Counted from the first letter of the stretch, positions 41,750 through 54,404 are shown. The stretch is 64,000 nt of DNA from Wyeomyia smithii (GCF_029784165.1 NC_073694.1:29164506-29228505); one strand, 5' to 3'. The notes: generated by a model from the letters alone, not told the origin. Translations and numbers: made by a program.

Positions 41750-43045
41750 AATGTGACATTGCACCCGAGTCTGTTATTTTCGTACGTTTTTCAACAAACT
41801 ATGAACGAACCATTTTGGTTGTTTTCATACTCTTTATAAGCATTTTCCTCGGGCTTCTCGTCTTGAATCCTGTAGCCAGGGCTCCTGATTCCTGCATTGA
41901 ATCTTCATTCGCTTCGTGAACCGTTCGCTGTGGACTAATGTCAATGTAACACGAACGCATACTTCATCGGGCGCGTACATGTGTTCGGATGAACTGAAAC
42001 GATCGATTCGTGTCGTTCCCTTTTCCTGCTGTTTCTCATTATTTGCCGATTGGATACGGTTCAAAATCACATCGATGCAACTCAGTAAATATTTGTATCG
42101 GTTCACCGTGGCATTGATAGATTCATCATGGCAAATAAAATCGGGACGAAGACAAAATAGCATTCGCATCGAATCGTTCACTGAAGCTTACCAGAATTTC
42201 TGAGCTTGTTCGTACATTTGCTGGTGCTATGAGACAATAGGCCGTATGAGTTGGGCCGAAAATATACTACATAGTTTCTTAAGAAAACAATTAATGTTGG
42301 AAATCATACAAAATTTAGTTGAATTTATTATGATTGACGACGGGGAATATATTGTTCATACTTTCCTCGGTTTTTGAAGATGCATGGCAGCGCCTTGTTA
42401 GTTGTGTTGTAAATTAATACAACTAATCATTTGCTCAACGGCGAGGTCTGTCTCATTTATCTAGAATTTTTGAAAATATTCCAATCCGAATAACCAAATT
42501 TTTGAAATAACCGAACAGTTAGTGTGCTTACTAATAATTCTTGTACTCGGTAAATATGGTTACATAAATATTTAAAAAATATTTTTCAAACGATGTTTGC
42601 AATATACGGTAAATAATTAAATTGTAGCTTTAACCCTCTAGTGCCCAAATTAATTTTCAGACGGACTTCGAAAACTTTGAAACTTTATAAACATTTTTTA
42701 AGTATTGATTGAAGCTTTTTAGAGGTTCAACTGAAGACCGTCTAAAGGCGGCACTGGGTACTAGAGGGTTAATTTATATATCTTGGAGATGAAAAAACGA
42801 ATTTGCAACCAACAGATTTTATTAAAAAGGTATAGCGCTTTCTTCAAATTGTTCTCATTGCTCGGAGGTGGTTTTTCTTAGTTTTATTTTCGGGGTGAAA
42901 AATGCGATACAGCGGAATAATCTTTTGCATACGCTTAAAGATAGGTATGGGCATAGGAAAATGAATGTTGATTAAGAAAAACGCAAAATAGAATATTTTA
43001 ACAATCTTGTGTGCTGGATTAGCGTGCATAAATAAACTAATGTTG
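41750..43045. other. unassigned stretch, possible LTR or element debris
   Basis: TATA-like ggtataaatacgc (about 41724) and tctttataagc (about 41830) occur near the BEL-like relic and could be LTR promoter remnants. A 115-codon minus frame (42181-41834, DFICHDESINATVNRYKYLL) has no family I can name. From 42240 on the sequence is AT-rich and featureless. Confidence 0.3.
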
Positions 43046-43049
43046 CTTC

Positions 43050-43146
43050 ATAGGCGTTTTTTTAACGCGGGTTTTTTACGCGAATTCCGGAATTTACGCG
43101 GTTTTTTTTACGCGACACGTATCCCTCGCGTAAAAAGCGACTAGTG
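43050..43146. mobile_element. short copy of the TTTACGCGG MITE
   Basis: aggcgtttttttaacgcggg, ttttttacgcgaattccgg, aatttacgcgg and cgcgtaaaaagcgactagtg repeat the blocks of the 21811-21992 element, with inverted ends around CTTTTTACGCG. It is about 85 bp shorter because of internal deletion. Confidence 0.65.
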
Positions 43147-43195
43147 TATTGAACAATTACTTAAGTTATTTATACAAATTTACATTTGTTGCAAA

Positions 43196-43624
43196 CCCGA
43201 TCAGAAAGAAAAAACAAAAATGTAACAGAAGTTGTTAGTTTGTTACGGGAAAAACCTTCCAGGCTGTGTTTTCAATTTGGTCCCGTTAGGTGTTAAAATA
43301 ACAGAAATTATAACAGAAATGATTCTACTAGTATCAAACACATATTAAAATTTGTTACTAACATATTAGCTTTCTAACAAAATAAGATAGTATATAATAC
43401 AATATAATAACAAACATTGTTAGAAACAACAGGTTTTGATAAAAACGAAAAGTTAGTTAGACTTGTTTCAGAACTACTTCATTACACGTTTTGTTATTAT
43501 ATATATTCAGATTCAATTTTGTAATCAAAATTATATGGAGAAATACAAAATTGTATCAAAATATGTTATTTGTATCTCACGTTGATAGAATTTTGTAATG
43601 TTTTAGTTGTGCTCTTCTGACGGG
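43196..43624. mobile_element. 430-bp MITE family M2, copy 1
   Basis: The copy has ends CCCGATCAGAAAGA and TCTTCTGACGGG and the same internal order as 49541-49971: GTTAGTTTGTTACGG, CCCGTTAGGTGTTAAAATAA, CTAACAAAATAAGATA, AACAACAGGTTTTGATA. By eye the two copies are around nine-tenths identical. It is non-coding. An inverted terminal CCCGATCAGAA fits a non-autonomous DNA transposon. Confidence 0.85.
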
Positions 43625-44331
<707 letters not shown>

Positions 44332-44338
44332 TTATATA

Positions 44339-44879
44339 TGCCGTGGGCTTGCATTTGAACGTAAGCGCCAAATCTTCAAATTTCATTTTTTTACATATTA
44401 CTATAATATAGAAAATCACCTTCAAGATGCTTGTTGCCGTTTCCAAAAATTTTGATAAATAACTGAGAAATATCAAAAATAAGAAGTGACGTTAGCGCCA
44501 CTTTACATAGAAGTGACGTTGAGGTACGAATACGATAGTGTATCATGCTTGTGCAGTGCATAATGTTATTTATATCCTTGCTGCTGACTACCGACCAGTA
44601 CGCATGGCGAACTAGACTATTCAGGCGTACCAACGTCACTTTTAGTGCAAAACTTTGAAATGGTTTTGCTGTTTTGCAAGAGAAGTGACGTTGGCATTAA
44701 AACTCAATGCGTTTACATAAATAAACGTGTTAAAGCAATGGGGTATGTTTTTCATTAAATTTACTCAGATTCTATCAGATCAGTTTGCGTAATAAAGCGC
44801 TTCTGTTAATTTGCAAACGATTTAGATCTGTAGCGATTTTGTGCTTTTGGCGCTTACGTCAAAATCCTAGCCCACGGCA
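44339..44879. mobile_element. 541-bp inverted-repeat element with TGACGTT motifs
   Basis: Terminal inverted repeats 44339-44372 and 44846-44879 match at about 30 of 34 positions, both starting TGCCGTGGGCT and ending GTAAGCGCCAAA. TATA flanks both ends, consistent with a TA target. Inside, GAAGTGACGTT occurs at about 44486, 44512 and 44690, and AACGTCACTT (the complement) at about 44630. No transposase is encoded, so this is a MITE. The TGACGT words equal half or more of a CREB/ATF site. Confidence 0.82.
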
Positions 44880-45562
44880 GTATAAGCTTCTTCCTCGGCA
44901 ATTTTCATTTTTCGTTTGGATTCGCCCCGAAGCATCATTGCGATTGGTAATACCATTCACGGTGAATATTCATCGGCATTGATCTGAGTCACAAAGGCTT
45001 CTGAAACGATGTTTTCCCATCCGATCGCTCAATATCGCTTCGGATGACTTGAGTAAATCGTAGCCAATACGAATCAAACACGAAGGTAATCATATTACGT
45101 TTTAATAACTATGCATCGCCCACAAGCCACTCATAACAGTTCAGTTCACTATAGGCGTTGTTTCCATTGCTGAGTGAATACACTGTTGCCACGTGTTGTT
45201 GTGCTTCGGCAATAATGAATGAATACGAATGCAACGAAGTGATATTCAGCAGCCCTGCCTGTAGCTTAGTTTCATGATGCAGAATCGAACACCTGTTAAA
45301 GGAGAGTTTCCTAGGCGAGTCAGATAGTTGTTCACATCGCACTTCATGCATATAACATCGTCGGCGGTGAGACTATGTACGTTGTTTTCTATCAATGATT
45401 CTGACCTACGGATATAGCGGATATAGCAAAAGTAACTGCCTTTAAGTGGTAGCGAGTGTTTTTGGACCATCTGTAATTGTACTGAGTATTACAGCCCTCC
45501 GAAAAGTTTAGCATTACCAAAAATGAACAGATTTATGTAACTCTATCTCGTCGTTCTGAAAA
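44880..45562. other. unassigned stretch
   Basis: Minus-strand frames at 45109-45470 give LTRLGNSPLTGVRFCIMKLS and similar, without a recognisable family. Composition is closer to coding than its surroundings, so decayed retroelement sequence is possible. Confidence 0.25.
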
Positions 45563-46051
45563 CCTAGAGAGTTGCAGTCTCCGGCAAAGTTGTTATGGAA
45601 GTCAAGGGCTTGTGGTCAGCGGCAGACAGTATGGTTTGGAAGCCAGTCATTACACGGCGCTAGTATGTATCCAATTTTGAGTAACTTGAACATTATTTTT
45701 CTCGTGAATCTAACCACCTTGAAAGATTTTTTATAAAGTCTTTAATAAACCTGTTAAGAAGCTCGGTTTATAGGTCAGCTCATAATTCTGCAACAACGTG
45801 GTGCTACGGTGAATGTGAAAAAGCTGTTTTCAGTATCATCTACTTACTTTGTTTCGTGAATCCAACCACTTAGGAAGTGATTATCTTCAACAAAGTTATC
45901 GGGAGGTGAGTGCTTATGGATATTTCGGTCGGGAATATGGCGCTAGCAAGTAGTATTGGACACTTTGGAAAACTTGACTTTTTTGCATAAAAACAGTAAC
46001 GAACGATACGTAATTTACGCTGGCACTTGCCGGAGACTGCAACTTTCTAGG
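45563..46051. mobile_element. inverted-repeat element with GTTGCAGTCTCCGGCAA ends
   Basis: The words CCTAGAGAGTTGCAGTCTCC (45563 on) and GGAGACTGCAACTTTCTAGG (46032-46051) are reverse complements apart from one base. The full arms are 28 and 27 bp, 489 bp across. Diverged copies of the same words continue to the right (ctgaagattgcaacttcctt near 46222), suggesting a repeated family. It is non-coding. Confidence 0.55.
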
Positions 46052-46287
46052 AATCTAGGTTGTGAGAATCGCCTTTTGAACAGCATTGCTGAAGATTACA
46101 ATGTTCATGTAGATAGAAATCGTGGGACGAACTAAGATCACAATACGGAGAATTTGTGCTCACTAGCCCCAAATGCAGAAATCTTCATAAATCAAAAGCC
46201 CTTGGCATTCTAATAACTTTGCTGAAGATTGCAACTTCCTTGAAAGTCAGAATCGTGGGATAAGTTGAGGTCAGAATACAAAGCATT

Positions 46288-47323
46288 TTTTTTTCTCTGT
46301 GTGGACTCATTATTGTGACCAGAGACCTTTGATCTATTGTAATGCCCAGGTGTTTTCTGTACTCCGCATATAATAAATAATACGCTTTTTCATTTTATCC
46401 GTGCTTGTGTGAGAGAGTTTACCTTTTCGTTTCAAGTTTACTGCTCTATATACCGAGCCTCTTTCTATCCTACCAATATCGCCCATTTACAATTCCCTGG
46501 AGTGAGGCTACACCTAACGTTTCTCTCTGACCAGGTTAACTCTAAAAGAGACTTATAATGTCAAGAGGAAGGAGTCTAATCGAAACCTAATTAAATTTCC
46601 CTGGAGAGGATAAATATTCCTGAGATCAGTTTTGTTATAAGAAGGACTTATTTTGTCAAGAAGAAGGAGTCTCACCGAAACCTCGTTCCTCCTACCAAAA
46701 CCACGTCACAATCACAATTCCCTGAAGAGACCCCTAATGCGTCACCTCTGGTCAGTTTTATTATAAGTAGGACTTATATTTTATCAAGAGGAAGAAGTCT
46801 TATCGAAACCTGGTTCCCCCAAGACCACGCGCCATAATTACAATTCCCTGAAGAGAAAAATTCATACGTTACTCAAATCAGTTTTATTATAAGAGGGACT
46901 TTCTTTTTTGCTAGGATGAAAGTAAGCAGAGGTAATATAGAATTCAGCTTGAAGGAAGGGTGGAGAGCCTGAGAATAAAACCATATAAAGTCCTTTGACA
47001 TACCCTCCCAGCTGGTCTCGAGGTACGATGCTGGCATAACAAGCCAGTCGTCGTAGGTTCGAGTCTCGACTCGGGAGAGACTGTTAGTGTCAGTAGAATC
47101 GTAGCGCTAACCGTGCAATTGTTCTGTACACTTGACAGTTGGCTGCGAAGTCTGTGTATAGCAAACAGAATTTCGAGTTCCGAATCGGAATGTAGAACCG
47201 CTTTGCTTTGCTTTGCTAAAGTCCATTGACAACCACCAAATGGCCTGATTCTACTAAGATTCGAATCCACGACCACCCGCTTATCAAAGCGGACTCTGTA
47301 ACCTTGCGGATACGAAGCTACCC
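46288..47323 (-). mobile_element. tRNA-headed SINE, family S2, copy 2 (expanded, hosts a SINE)
   Basis: Bounded by 14-bp direct repeats GAATACAAAGCATT at 46274-46287 and 47324-47337. On the minus strand the head has an anticodon-arm hairpin CCGCTTTGATAAGCGG and B box ATTCGAATC. The 3' end is an A-run at 46288-46294. Net of the nested S1 SINE it is about 805 bp, against 573 bp for copy 1. The extra length is internal repetition of the block CGAAACCT...ACAATTCCCTGAAGAGA...CAGTTTTATTATAAG, present about three times. Confidence 0.88.
47001..47216 (+). mobile_element. tRNA-headed SINE, family S1, nested in S2
   Basis: Direct repeats TAAAGTCCTTTGACA (46986-47000) and TAAAGTCCATTGACA (47217-47231) bracket 216 bp. 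The head has A-box-like TGGTCTCGAGG, anticodon arm CTGGCATAACAAGCCAG (anticodon AAC, Val-like) and a perfect B box GGTTCGAGTC. The 3' end is a (CTTTG)n tail. The unoccupied target is visible in S2 copy 1 at 12285-12300 (ttaaagtcctttgacaacc), confirming the insertion. Confidence 0.93.
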
Positions 47324-47337
47324 GAATACAAAGCATT

Positions 47338-49540
47338 GTGTCCACACTAGTGCCAGATAGCGCAAAAATTCTTCACTAAACTGTCCTGCAACCACACGGG
47401 TTAGAACCGCACGGGTTAATAAGCAATTAATCAAAACAGAAAGCTTAAAATCTGGTAGAGTATTTGCAGCTGCGGCCGAAAATCCAGGTTTATGTAACGA
47501 ACAAGATTATGGCTTTCAAAATGTCAAACGGAAGTTGACGAAGAGTAAAAGGGTGACTTGAGTGCGACAGAAATGAACAAAATGGTCGCTGTGGTTAAAT
47601 AACAGAATGCCCAAAATATGATCAATAATATTCGAAATAAAAATTAATTTGTTCACTAAATTTTCTTTTAAGAGTAATAAAAGACCTTTATTCATCTTCC
47701 CACTAGATGTTGGAGATTCGATAGTGGTACAATAAGAACACGGAAATTGTTATTTACATTCAAAGATTCAAAGTGGCTTCATTTTTTTTGGGCTCTTCAA
47801 ACTGCTTCCAATGTTACGCCAACCGGAAGTTTAATCTCGACAGTCACGAATTGGAAAGGAACATTTACTTGTTCTTCCCTTCGCCGAGCTTCCGTTCTTT
47901 GCTTTTACCGGAAGTAAGCCAGCTCCAGCAACTACCGTATCCATGTGCTAGAAAAGGTTTTTGACCCGACGGTGGCGGCTTGGCCCTGATGACACTATTT
48001 CCGCACCAGTTATGAGCAGCCGCTGAAATCCACTTGGACTAAGTGGCAGCCCTCCACTCCTGTGGGGAACAGTAAAAGTGGTTACTTGATGGCTTGATGA
48101 AGGATAAACTCAGCAAATTTTGCTGCTGGTTTAGAGAAAAATCATAAAAAAAGCTAAAAGCAGTACGGAACCAGTGCCAGCGAAGCAACAATTATGTGCT
48201 CTGTCCTGTAGTAACATGGAAGGTTACGGACCCAGTCGCGTGACTGTGGCTACTTTCGAAGCCGTTCCTCGGCACTCACACGTCTGCATAAGAAACCTAA
48301 GCTGGAAAAGCTTCCTCCCTGACCCGCCGAGGAGGAGGGTGTCAATGACTGAAATGGTAGCAAACAGAAAACATCGTTCGTTCGTATGTTAAATATACAA
48401 TGGATGGAGCGGCTTTCAACGAAAGCAGGATGGAGTGGTGGGCGTTGGATAAAAATTTGGTGTAAATGTGGTCGCTTCCGGAGCGCAGCTTTCTGCAGGA
48501 GGAAAATGGTTCCCCCGCTTCGTGCATCCGTCCATCCAATAGATGTTACGGTTCAATTTTTTCCCTTCAGGCGTGGCAATTTGGTCGTGTTTATTTTGAG
48601 CAAGCACCTGGCTAGGAAAGGAAGGTTTTGATGACCTATTTTTAAAACGATTTAGTGAAGTGTCGATTTTTGCAACATTGCGTTCCATATAGTAGGTAAA
48701 GTGAAACTTTTATTTTCCCTCTTTTTCATTGTATTCCAACCAATTTTATGCAGTCGAGATGAAGCTATTGATTCTTCCGTTTTTTCCTCTTCATCGAATC
48801 CAATAATAACTGTCTAGGCTGATCTGTTTTCTCTCGGATTATCCATCCATATGAAGTCTACGGCATGCCCCGACAGAAGACAGTTGAACGACTGAATTAC
48901 AATATGCGGATTGGTATGAGAGAGAAAAAAGTTGAAAATGCAATGGGAAAATAATTCCGTACGATCCATCCTCGTAGGCAGAGCTGCTATTTTGGGGGCG
49001 GAAAAAAACTTCCTCTGAAGCGAGTAAAGCACACCAATTCAATTTTCGATTCTTTAAAGATTTACAATGCTTTTATTTACTCACTCATTCCTGCTACCTC
49101 CCGCATTTTCCCTATCGTTCCATCTTACATACGGTTTGCTGCTGTCTCTTTTGATCTGACAGATCAAGTTGCACAGTCGGTCTGTCCGTCCCTCACCACT
49201 GGGAGGAGAGTAGATAAGAATAATTGAAAATTCACCCCACCTTCGGTGGATCGGCTGACATCATGGAAATTTCTCCACTATTGTGCACTCTGTGCACAGT
49301 TCCCTCTTTGAATTCTCCTTTGCGTAGATCAGATTTCGAACAAACCTTTCCCATCACTACCAGCTAATTAGCCATTCAAATTATTTCTTCCGACTAAGAA
49401 AACACGCCCACTCGGGAAGGAATAGCGATCAATCCGTCCGCTAAGGGGAACCATCATCGTCTATCCAGGCAGCTGTAACTTTCGGTGTGAGAGAATAAAA
49501 TTTTGCCTCATTAACGAAACAAACAAACAATCGTTGGCTT
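47338..49540. other. apparently single-copy non-coding stretch
   Basis: This part has more balanced composition than most of the window and no mobile-element motifs that I recognise. Open frames at 48174-48688 overlap on both strands without domain signatures. It may be intron or intergenic DNA of a host gene. Confidence 0.3.
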
Positions 49541-49971
49541 CCCGATCAGAAAGAAAAAACAAAAATGTAACAGAAGCTGTTAGTTTGTTACGGAAAAAAC
49601 CTTACAGACTGTGTTTTCAATTTGATCCCGTTAGGTGTTAAAATAACAGAAATTATAACTGAAATGATTCCACTAGTATCAAACACATATCAAAATTTGT
49701 TACTAATGTATCAGCTTTCTAACAAAATAAGATAATATATAGAACAATATAATAACAAACATTGTTAGAAACAACAGGTTTTGATAGAAACGAAAAATTA
49801 GTTAGACTTGTTTCAGAACTATTTCATTTCAAATTTTGTTATTATAACTCATTCAGATTCAATTTTGTTATCAAAATTATATGGAAAAATACAAAATTGT
49901 ATCTAAATATGTTATTTGTATCTCGCGTTGATAGAATTTTGTAATTTTTTAGTTATGCTCTTCTGATCGGG
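49541..49971. mobile_element. 430-bp MITE family M2, copy 2
   Basis: The ends CCCGATCAGAAAGA and TCTTCTGATCGGG are inverted repeats. The interior is collinear with copy 1 (43196-43624) with scattered substitutions and only very small length differences. The right terminus is better preserved here than in copy 1, which lost two bases (CTGACGGG). It is non-coding. Confidence 0.88.
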
Positions 49972-50507
49972 TTCGTATATTTACCGGCTGCATGCTGATT
50001 TATCATCTCGTCATACGAGAACTTACTGTGGGATAATTTTTTGCGTTAAATGATCAAAAAATTGTCTGCTTCCTCCTGCGTTAGTGACTGACAGAAGTCT
50101 GACTGTACTCATCCACATGCACAGTATTTATCATCCCAACCTCTCATCCTCTCGAGATTTTCCGGTCTTTGTGGAAAAGTTAGCTCCCAGTAGGGGCGGC
50201 TAGATTGAATCAACGCCAACACCACCCATCGCCTCCGGCGAGGTGCAACTTTATTTGGACCGGAGTTTCCGGCTGTCATCGCACTTGATCTGACCCAGAT
50301 TTGAGTTGCGATTCTAGAATCTGCCACACTAGACACAGAGCTATTTTTAGCAGGATTCTGCGAGGCGGTCAATAACCTCGCCGTCGTTGGGATTAAGAGT
50401 GTTGAAGGTGGTTAAATGAATATAGTAATAACTGAATAAAATGTTGAATGGATAAATCGATGAATTAATTAAAATTCCTATTAAAGCACTAAAAATTAAA
50501 TTCCAAA
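49972..50507. other. unassigned GC-richer stretch
   Basis: About 50109-50400 has balanced composition and a minus-strand 87-codon frame (IATQIWVRSSAMTAGNSGPN) with no family match that I can give. It might be retroelement leader or LTR sequence. Confidence 0.25.
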
Positions 50508-50835
50508 AATACTAAAGTACTAAAATACTAAAGTACTAAAATACTAGAGTACTAAAGTACCAAAGTACTAAAGTACTTAGGTATAAAGTACTAAAGTACT
50601 AAAGTTCTGAAGAACTAAAGCAATTAAGTACTATTAAGTACTAAAGTACTAAGGTACTGAAGTACTAAAGTGCCAAAGTACTAAAATACTAAAGTACTAA
50701 AGTGGTCAAGTACTAAAGAACTAAAAAAGTACTAAAGTACTAAAGTACTGCAATAATAAAGTACAAAATTACTAAAATATAAAAGTGCTAAAGACTACTA
50801 TTGAAGTGCTGTACGAAAGTACTAGAGTACTAAAC
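50508..50835. repeat. 8-bp minisatellite (TACTAAAG)n
   Basis: About 330 bp of imperfect TACTAAAG units (variants TACTAAAA, TACCAAAG, TACTGAAG, with occasional single-base slips). The best-ordered portion is 50508-50580. No coding. Confidence 0.9.
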
Positions 50836-53192
50836 GTGTGCGAGACTAGATTGTTGACTTCCAGCTCAAAGGCCATGTGCAGAAAGCCTCTCTCGCTGAA
50901 CTGACTTCCGTTGACGTCAGTGGCGTTTGGTACAATTTTCCAACGGGTGATAACTAAAAATGTGGAGTTTTTTTCTACTGCTGTCAAAAAAAGGTAGATG
51001 AACTCAACGGAAAACTGATTTATTTCTGGTGAAGATACATTCATTATGAACGAAAAAAATATAGACCACATGAGATAGGTCCGTTACCGGCCTTCCGACG
51101 AAGCTTTCTCATGATACCGGAACAAGAGCGTTGTACGCCTTCAAGTCGATTTACCGTCTCTTCTCTTGATTATACTCTAGTTAATTTTGCACCAAAAAAA
51201 ATTAAAAAACCAAAGAAATCTTCGATTAGACAACACTGAGGTATATTCGTTGGTTGCGAAATTGGGATACAAATCGAGTGGTTGTTCAGGAACGTGTTTT
51301 TTTTTCACAATGCCACAGCACATACCATTCATCGGTGTGGAGTTTTTGAAGAAATTGAATCAAAATTTTGTACAAACATTCATTGTGGTATACTTCTTGA
51401 TTGATAGTCTCGAAACATGATTTTTAAAAAGGAAAAAGACCTTTTCTGTTCACTACTTTGGCCGGAAATTATGTATTATGTTGTACCAGCTCATAGCGAA
51501 CGCAATGCTTCTTGTTTCGACGCCATTTTGAACAGAGCTGGGTATAAACAAACAATAAAATAATGGCATAAAGAGGAGAGAGAGCCTACACATACATACT
51601 TTCTTTTGTTTTTGAGCATGTTTATTGTGGAGTAAGAGAGTCTCAAAATGATTCCAAACTTTTGATTGTCACCAGTGAGGTGACGAACCCAGTCCAAAAG
51701 TTAGGTTATTTTGAGACGCAGCGACTAAAGTAGTGGAAATCTCTTCCAGTTTCAAACCCCTCAAAAGGCCAGATATACTGACTCCACTGCCGAATGTCCT
51801 TCGTTAGTTCCAACAATTTCACAAATTCACAAAGAGGAACGCTGCATTAGGAAATTCCGATGATCCATACCAATAAGCTAGGATACAAACTTTTTCTTTT
51901 TTATAGTGAATACTGTGCCAAAACTAAGTTTATCGTTGAAGAATATTTGTGTGTTTTTCGAGCACTTAGTGCGTCACATGAAAACTGCTCGAATGCTCTT
52001 GCATTGAGTTTGTCAGCTGAAGTGCTCGAAGAGGAAAGAAGTGTTTTTTAATTGAAAGCGAATATTAACTGTATCACTATTAATGAGGTAATACAGGTGA
52101 AGAAAAAGACATTTTAGTATTAGTAGCAAAAAATAGACAAACACGTGCTTTTGGAGTGTGACGTAGGTCTTAGTCACCAATCGAATGCCATTTGAAACGG
52201 TATTCCTCATTGCTTGATAGCGCAGGGAGGCATTTTCAACATAAAACTTTCAAAACTTGTGAAAAAATCTACCGAGCATTGAATTTTCCACTGCTTAACT
52301 GAGTGGCTATGGGGTGCCAGTGATCAACAGCGAAAACAACAACGGAAATCTTCCGAGATATTAATCGAAGCCTGCATGACGTATTTAATGGGTCACATCA
52401 GCGGCTTAGGGTGGGTCAACGAGTAATTCCACTCCATACATAATATAATGTGATTGATTCTTATTTACCAGCACTTACGCGTCAGAGAACTATCATAGCA
52501 TGACGTGATGCGGTGCTATTTTCATTCAACTCGCTGAAAGAAACGAAAGAGTCATAATCTGCGTCAGTCTCGAAAATGTGGAGCCCTGGGACTAACTATA
52601 GTTAGCGGTATGTTCTCGAATAACTATTTAAAACTGTTCGGCTATAAGAAAATAGAAGGGTTTATGTCTAAGTGCTCAAACGAAAAAAGAAAATAGCGAC
52701 CAGAAGCATTGATTGATTGTGATATAGCACGGGTTTTTGCTGTATTCTGCAATAAAAAAATAGGCAACTCTGTTCCTGTGATAGCAAGAAAACCATCGCT
52801 TTAAATATTTTACACTAATAGTTTGGTGTCAATTCCAATAATTAATAAAAGTGCATTGAAAGGAGAATTCGACGTAGACACGTGAGATCCTCATCGGGAA
52901 TGGATTTGAGTTACCGTGAAATGTTGCATTATACATTGTTCTCATTGCACTCAATATGTCTATGAGTTACCCAAATAAACTCCAAGAACGTCAATAAGCA
53001 AGCTCATTACCAACTATTCATGATTAAACGAAGTTTCGCAGTTGCCATTCCAACCTTGTGCCTCAAAGCTCACCATGTTTTCGTCTCAACTTTGCTGTTT
53101 TTACTGAATATCATTTTTTTTTTTTGAATGGCCCGTGTTATATCTATCTACCTACTAGCGTGGGGCAGCGTGATCGATTTTCTAAAACCAAA
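50836..53192. other. non-coding stretch
   Basis: I could not support a gene, RNA or element. Short A-rich frames at 51187-51420 and 51860-52051 lack motifs. Confidence 0.3.
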
Positions 53193-53289
53193 CCCTAGTA
53201 ACAATCTTGGTTTTATCAAAGTTTTATAGCGCTCAATACAGCCAAAACAGCGCTAGAAAACTTTGATAAAACCAGTTTTGTTACTTGGG
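53193..53289. mobile_element. 97-bp foldback MITE
   Basis: Two 41-bp arms (53193-53233 and 53249-53289) match inversely at 36 positions. Each contains GGTTTTATCAAAGTTTT and TAGCGCT and starts CCC(T/A)AGTAACAA. Only 15 bp separate them. It looks like a miniature palindromic transposon; a hairpin RNA is possible. Confidence 0.75.
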
Positions 53290-53835
53290 AACTTACCAAA
53301 AGTCGATTGGTATTGTCTCCGCTTGGCGAATTGCATTTCAAATTTGAATGGGAAACCCTACTTTCTTGTATTTCTAGAGAGCTTAGTAATGCTTTATTAA
53401 AGCACTACATTACGTTAGTATGCTTAACAACTTTGCTGAAGACACTGAATGGAAAAAGCTATCAGGATTGAGTATATCGAATAAAATGCTGAAAATATTT
53501 TTAAAGTAGAATACTTCTCTCAGAAAGTTCGGCTACATAGGGATGTGAAATGAAAATCTAAAACCGAAAAAAGTGAAAAATATGTCCAATTTCAAATGCT
53601 AATAAATCGGTTGGTATTCGATGGATTTCCTTCGTTCTTGCAGCAATAGATTGGAAAATCTTCTAAGATTCTTCCCAAATGAAGATAATTGTAATTTTAT
53701 AATTCAAACAATTGTACTATTGAAAGTAGTCAAGCCTTGTCAAAACGAAAAATTCGACCTCTGATTGGTCGTTATATGATTACTTCCCAAGCACGGTCGA
53801 CAGAATCATATACCTTGCAATTTAAAATATGATTT

Positions 53836-53900
53836 TTGGCCTATATAAGAGCCTGTTTCAGCCGAAGCTTCTTATAATAGCTCTAGACAGCGACAACAGC
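53836..53900 (+). promoter_or_regulatory. TATA promoter candidate
   Basis: TATATAAG at 53842-53849 in a GC-flanked setting (ggcctatataagagcctg) is preceded by ctgattggtcg (a reverse CCAAT box, about 53760) and followed by a purine-rich, CAG-rich leader with CAGCAGCAGTAACAGTGCAGTG. No open frame longer than 17 codons follows. It may be an LTR or other element promoter rather than a host gene's. Confidence 0.35.
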
Positions 53901-54404
53901 AGTCCTCACTTAACAGCAGCAGTAACAGTGCAGTGAATACCAGCGATAGCGGATAGCGGCCACAGCTTTGGCATGGCAACTGATAGTGCACTAGTTACAG
54001 CGGGTATCAGCATCGATAGCAGCTGATGCAGTGAGGCACTTTAGTGAAATGCAGTCTATGAGGGATAGCGGGCACTAGTAAATGCATTCAATGAAAAGTT
54101 GCCTCATTTTGACAACACATGAGCTGTTTAGTTTTGTCAAGCCCCAATCGTGACAAGCAACTTACTATATCATTGAAAATGGTCAATCCGTGTTGAAGCG
54201 CAAAATTCGATTGATCTGATTAGTCAACGTTTATTTACTAGAAAAAATGACTGGCACGCAAGCAGCCGGGTTATCTTTCTTGTAAAAGTATTCTACTTCA
54301 ACCCTGCGGTAGTGGCTTTGTACACAACCCCCTGTGATTTTTTTTTTTTGCCAACACTACTAAGCGAACAAGTTTGAGTCAATATTCTTGACGCAGATAG
54401 AATT

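Noticed and set aside
44660..45000. Possible small host gene near the TGACGTT element
   Set aside because: Open frames there are inside or beside the TIR element, and no splice signals or motifs support them.
47001..47216. Functional tRNA-Val(AAC) gene
   Set aside because: The head resembles tRNA, but there is no acceptor stem closure. It has a 140-bp body, a repeat tail and target duplications, so it is a SINE.
50508..50835. CRISPR-like array
   Set aside because: It is an 8-bp simple minisatellite with no unique spacers, in a eukaryotic context.
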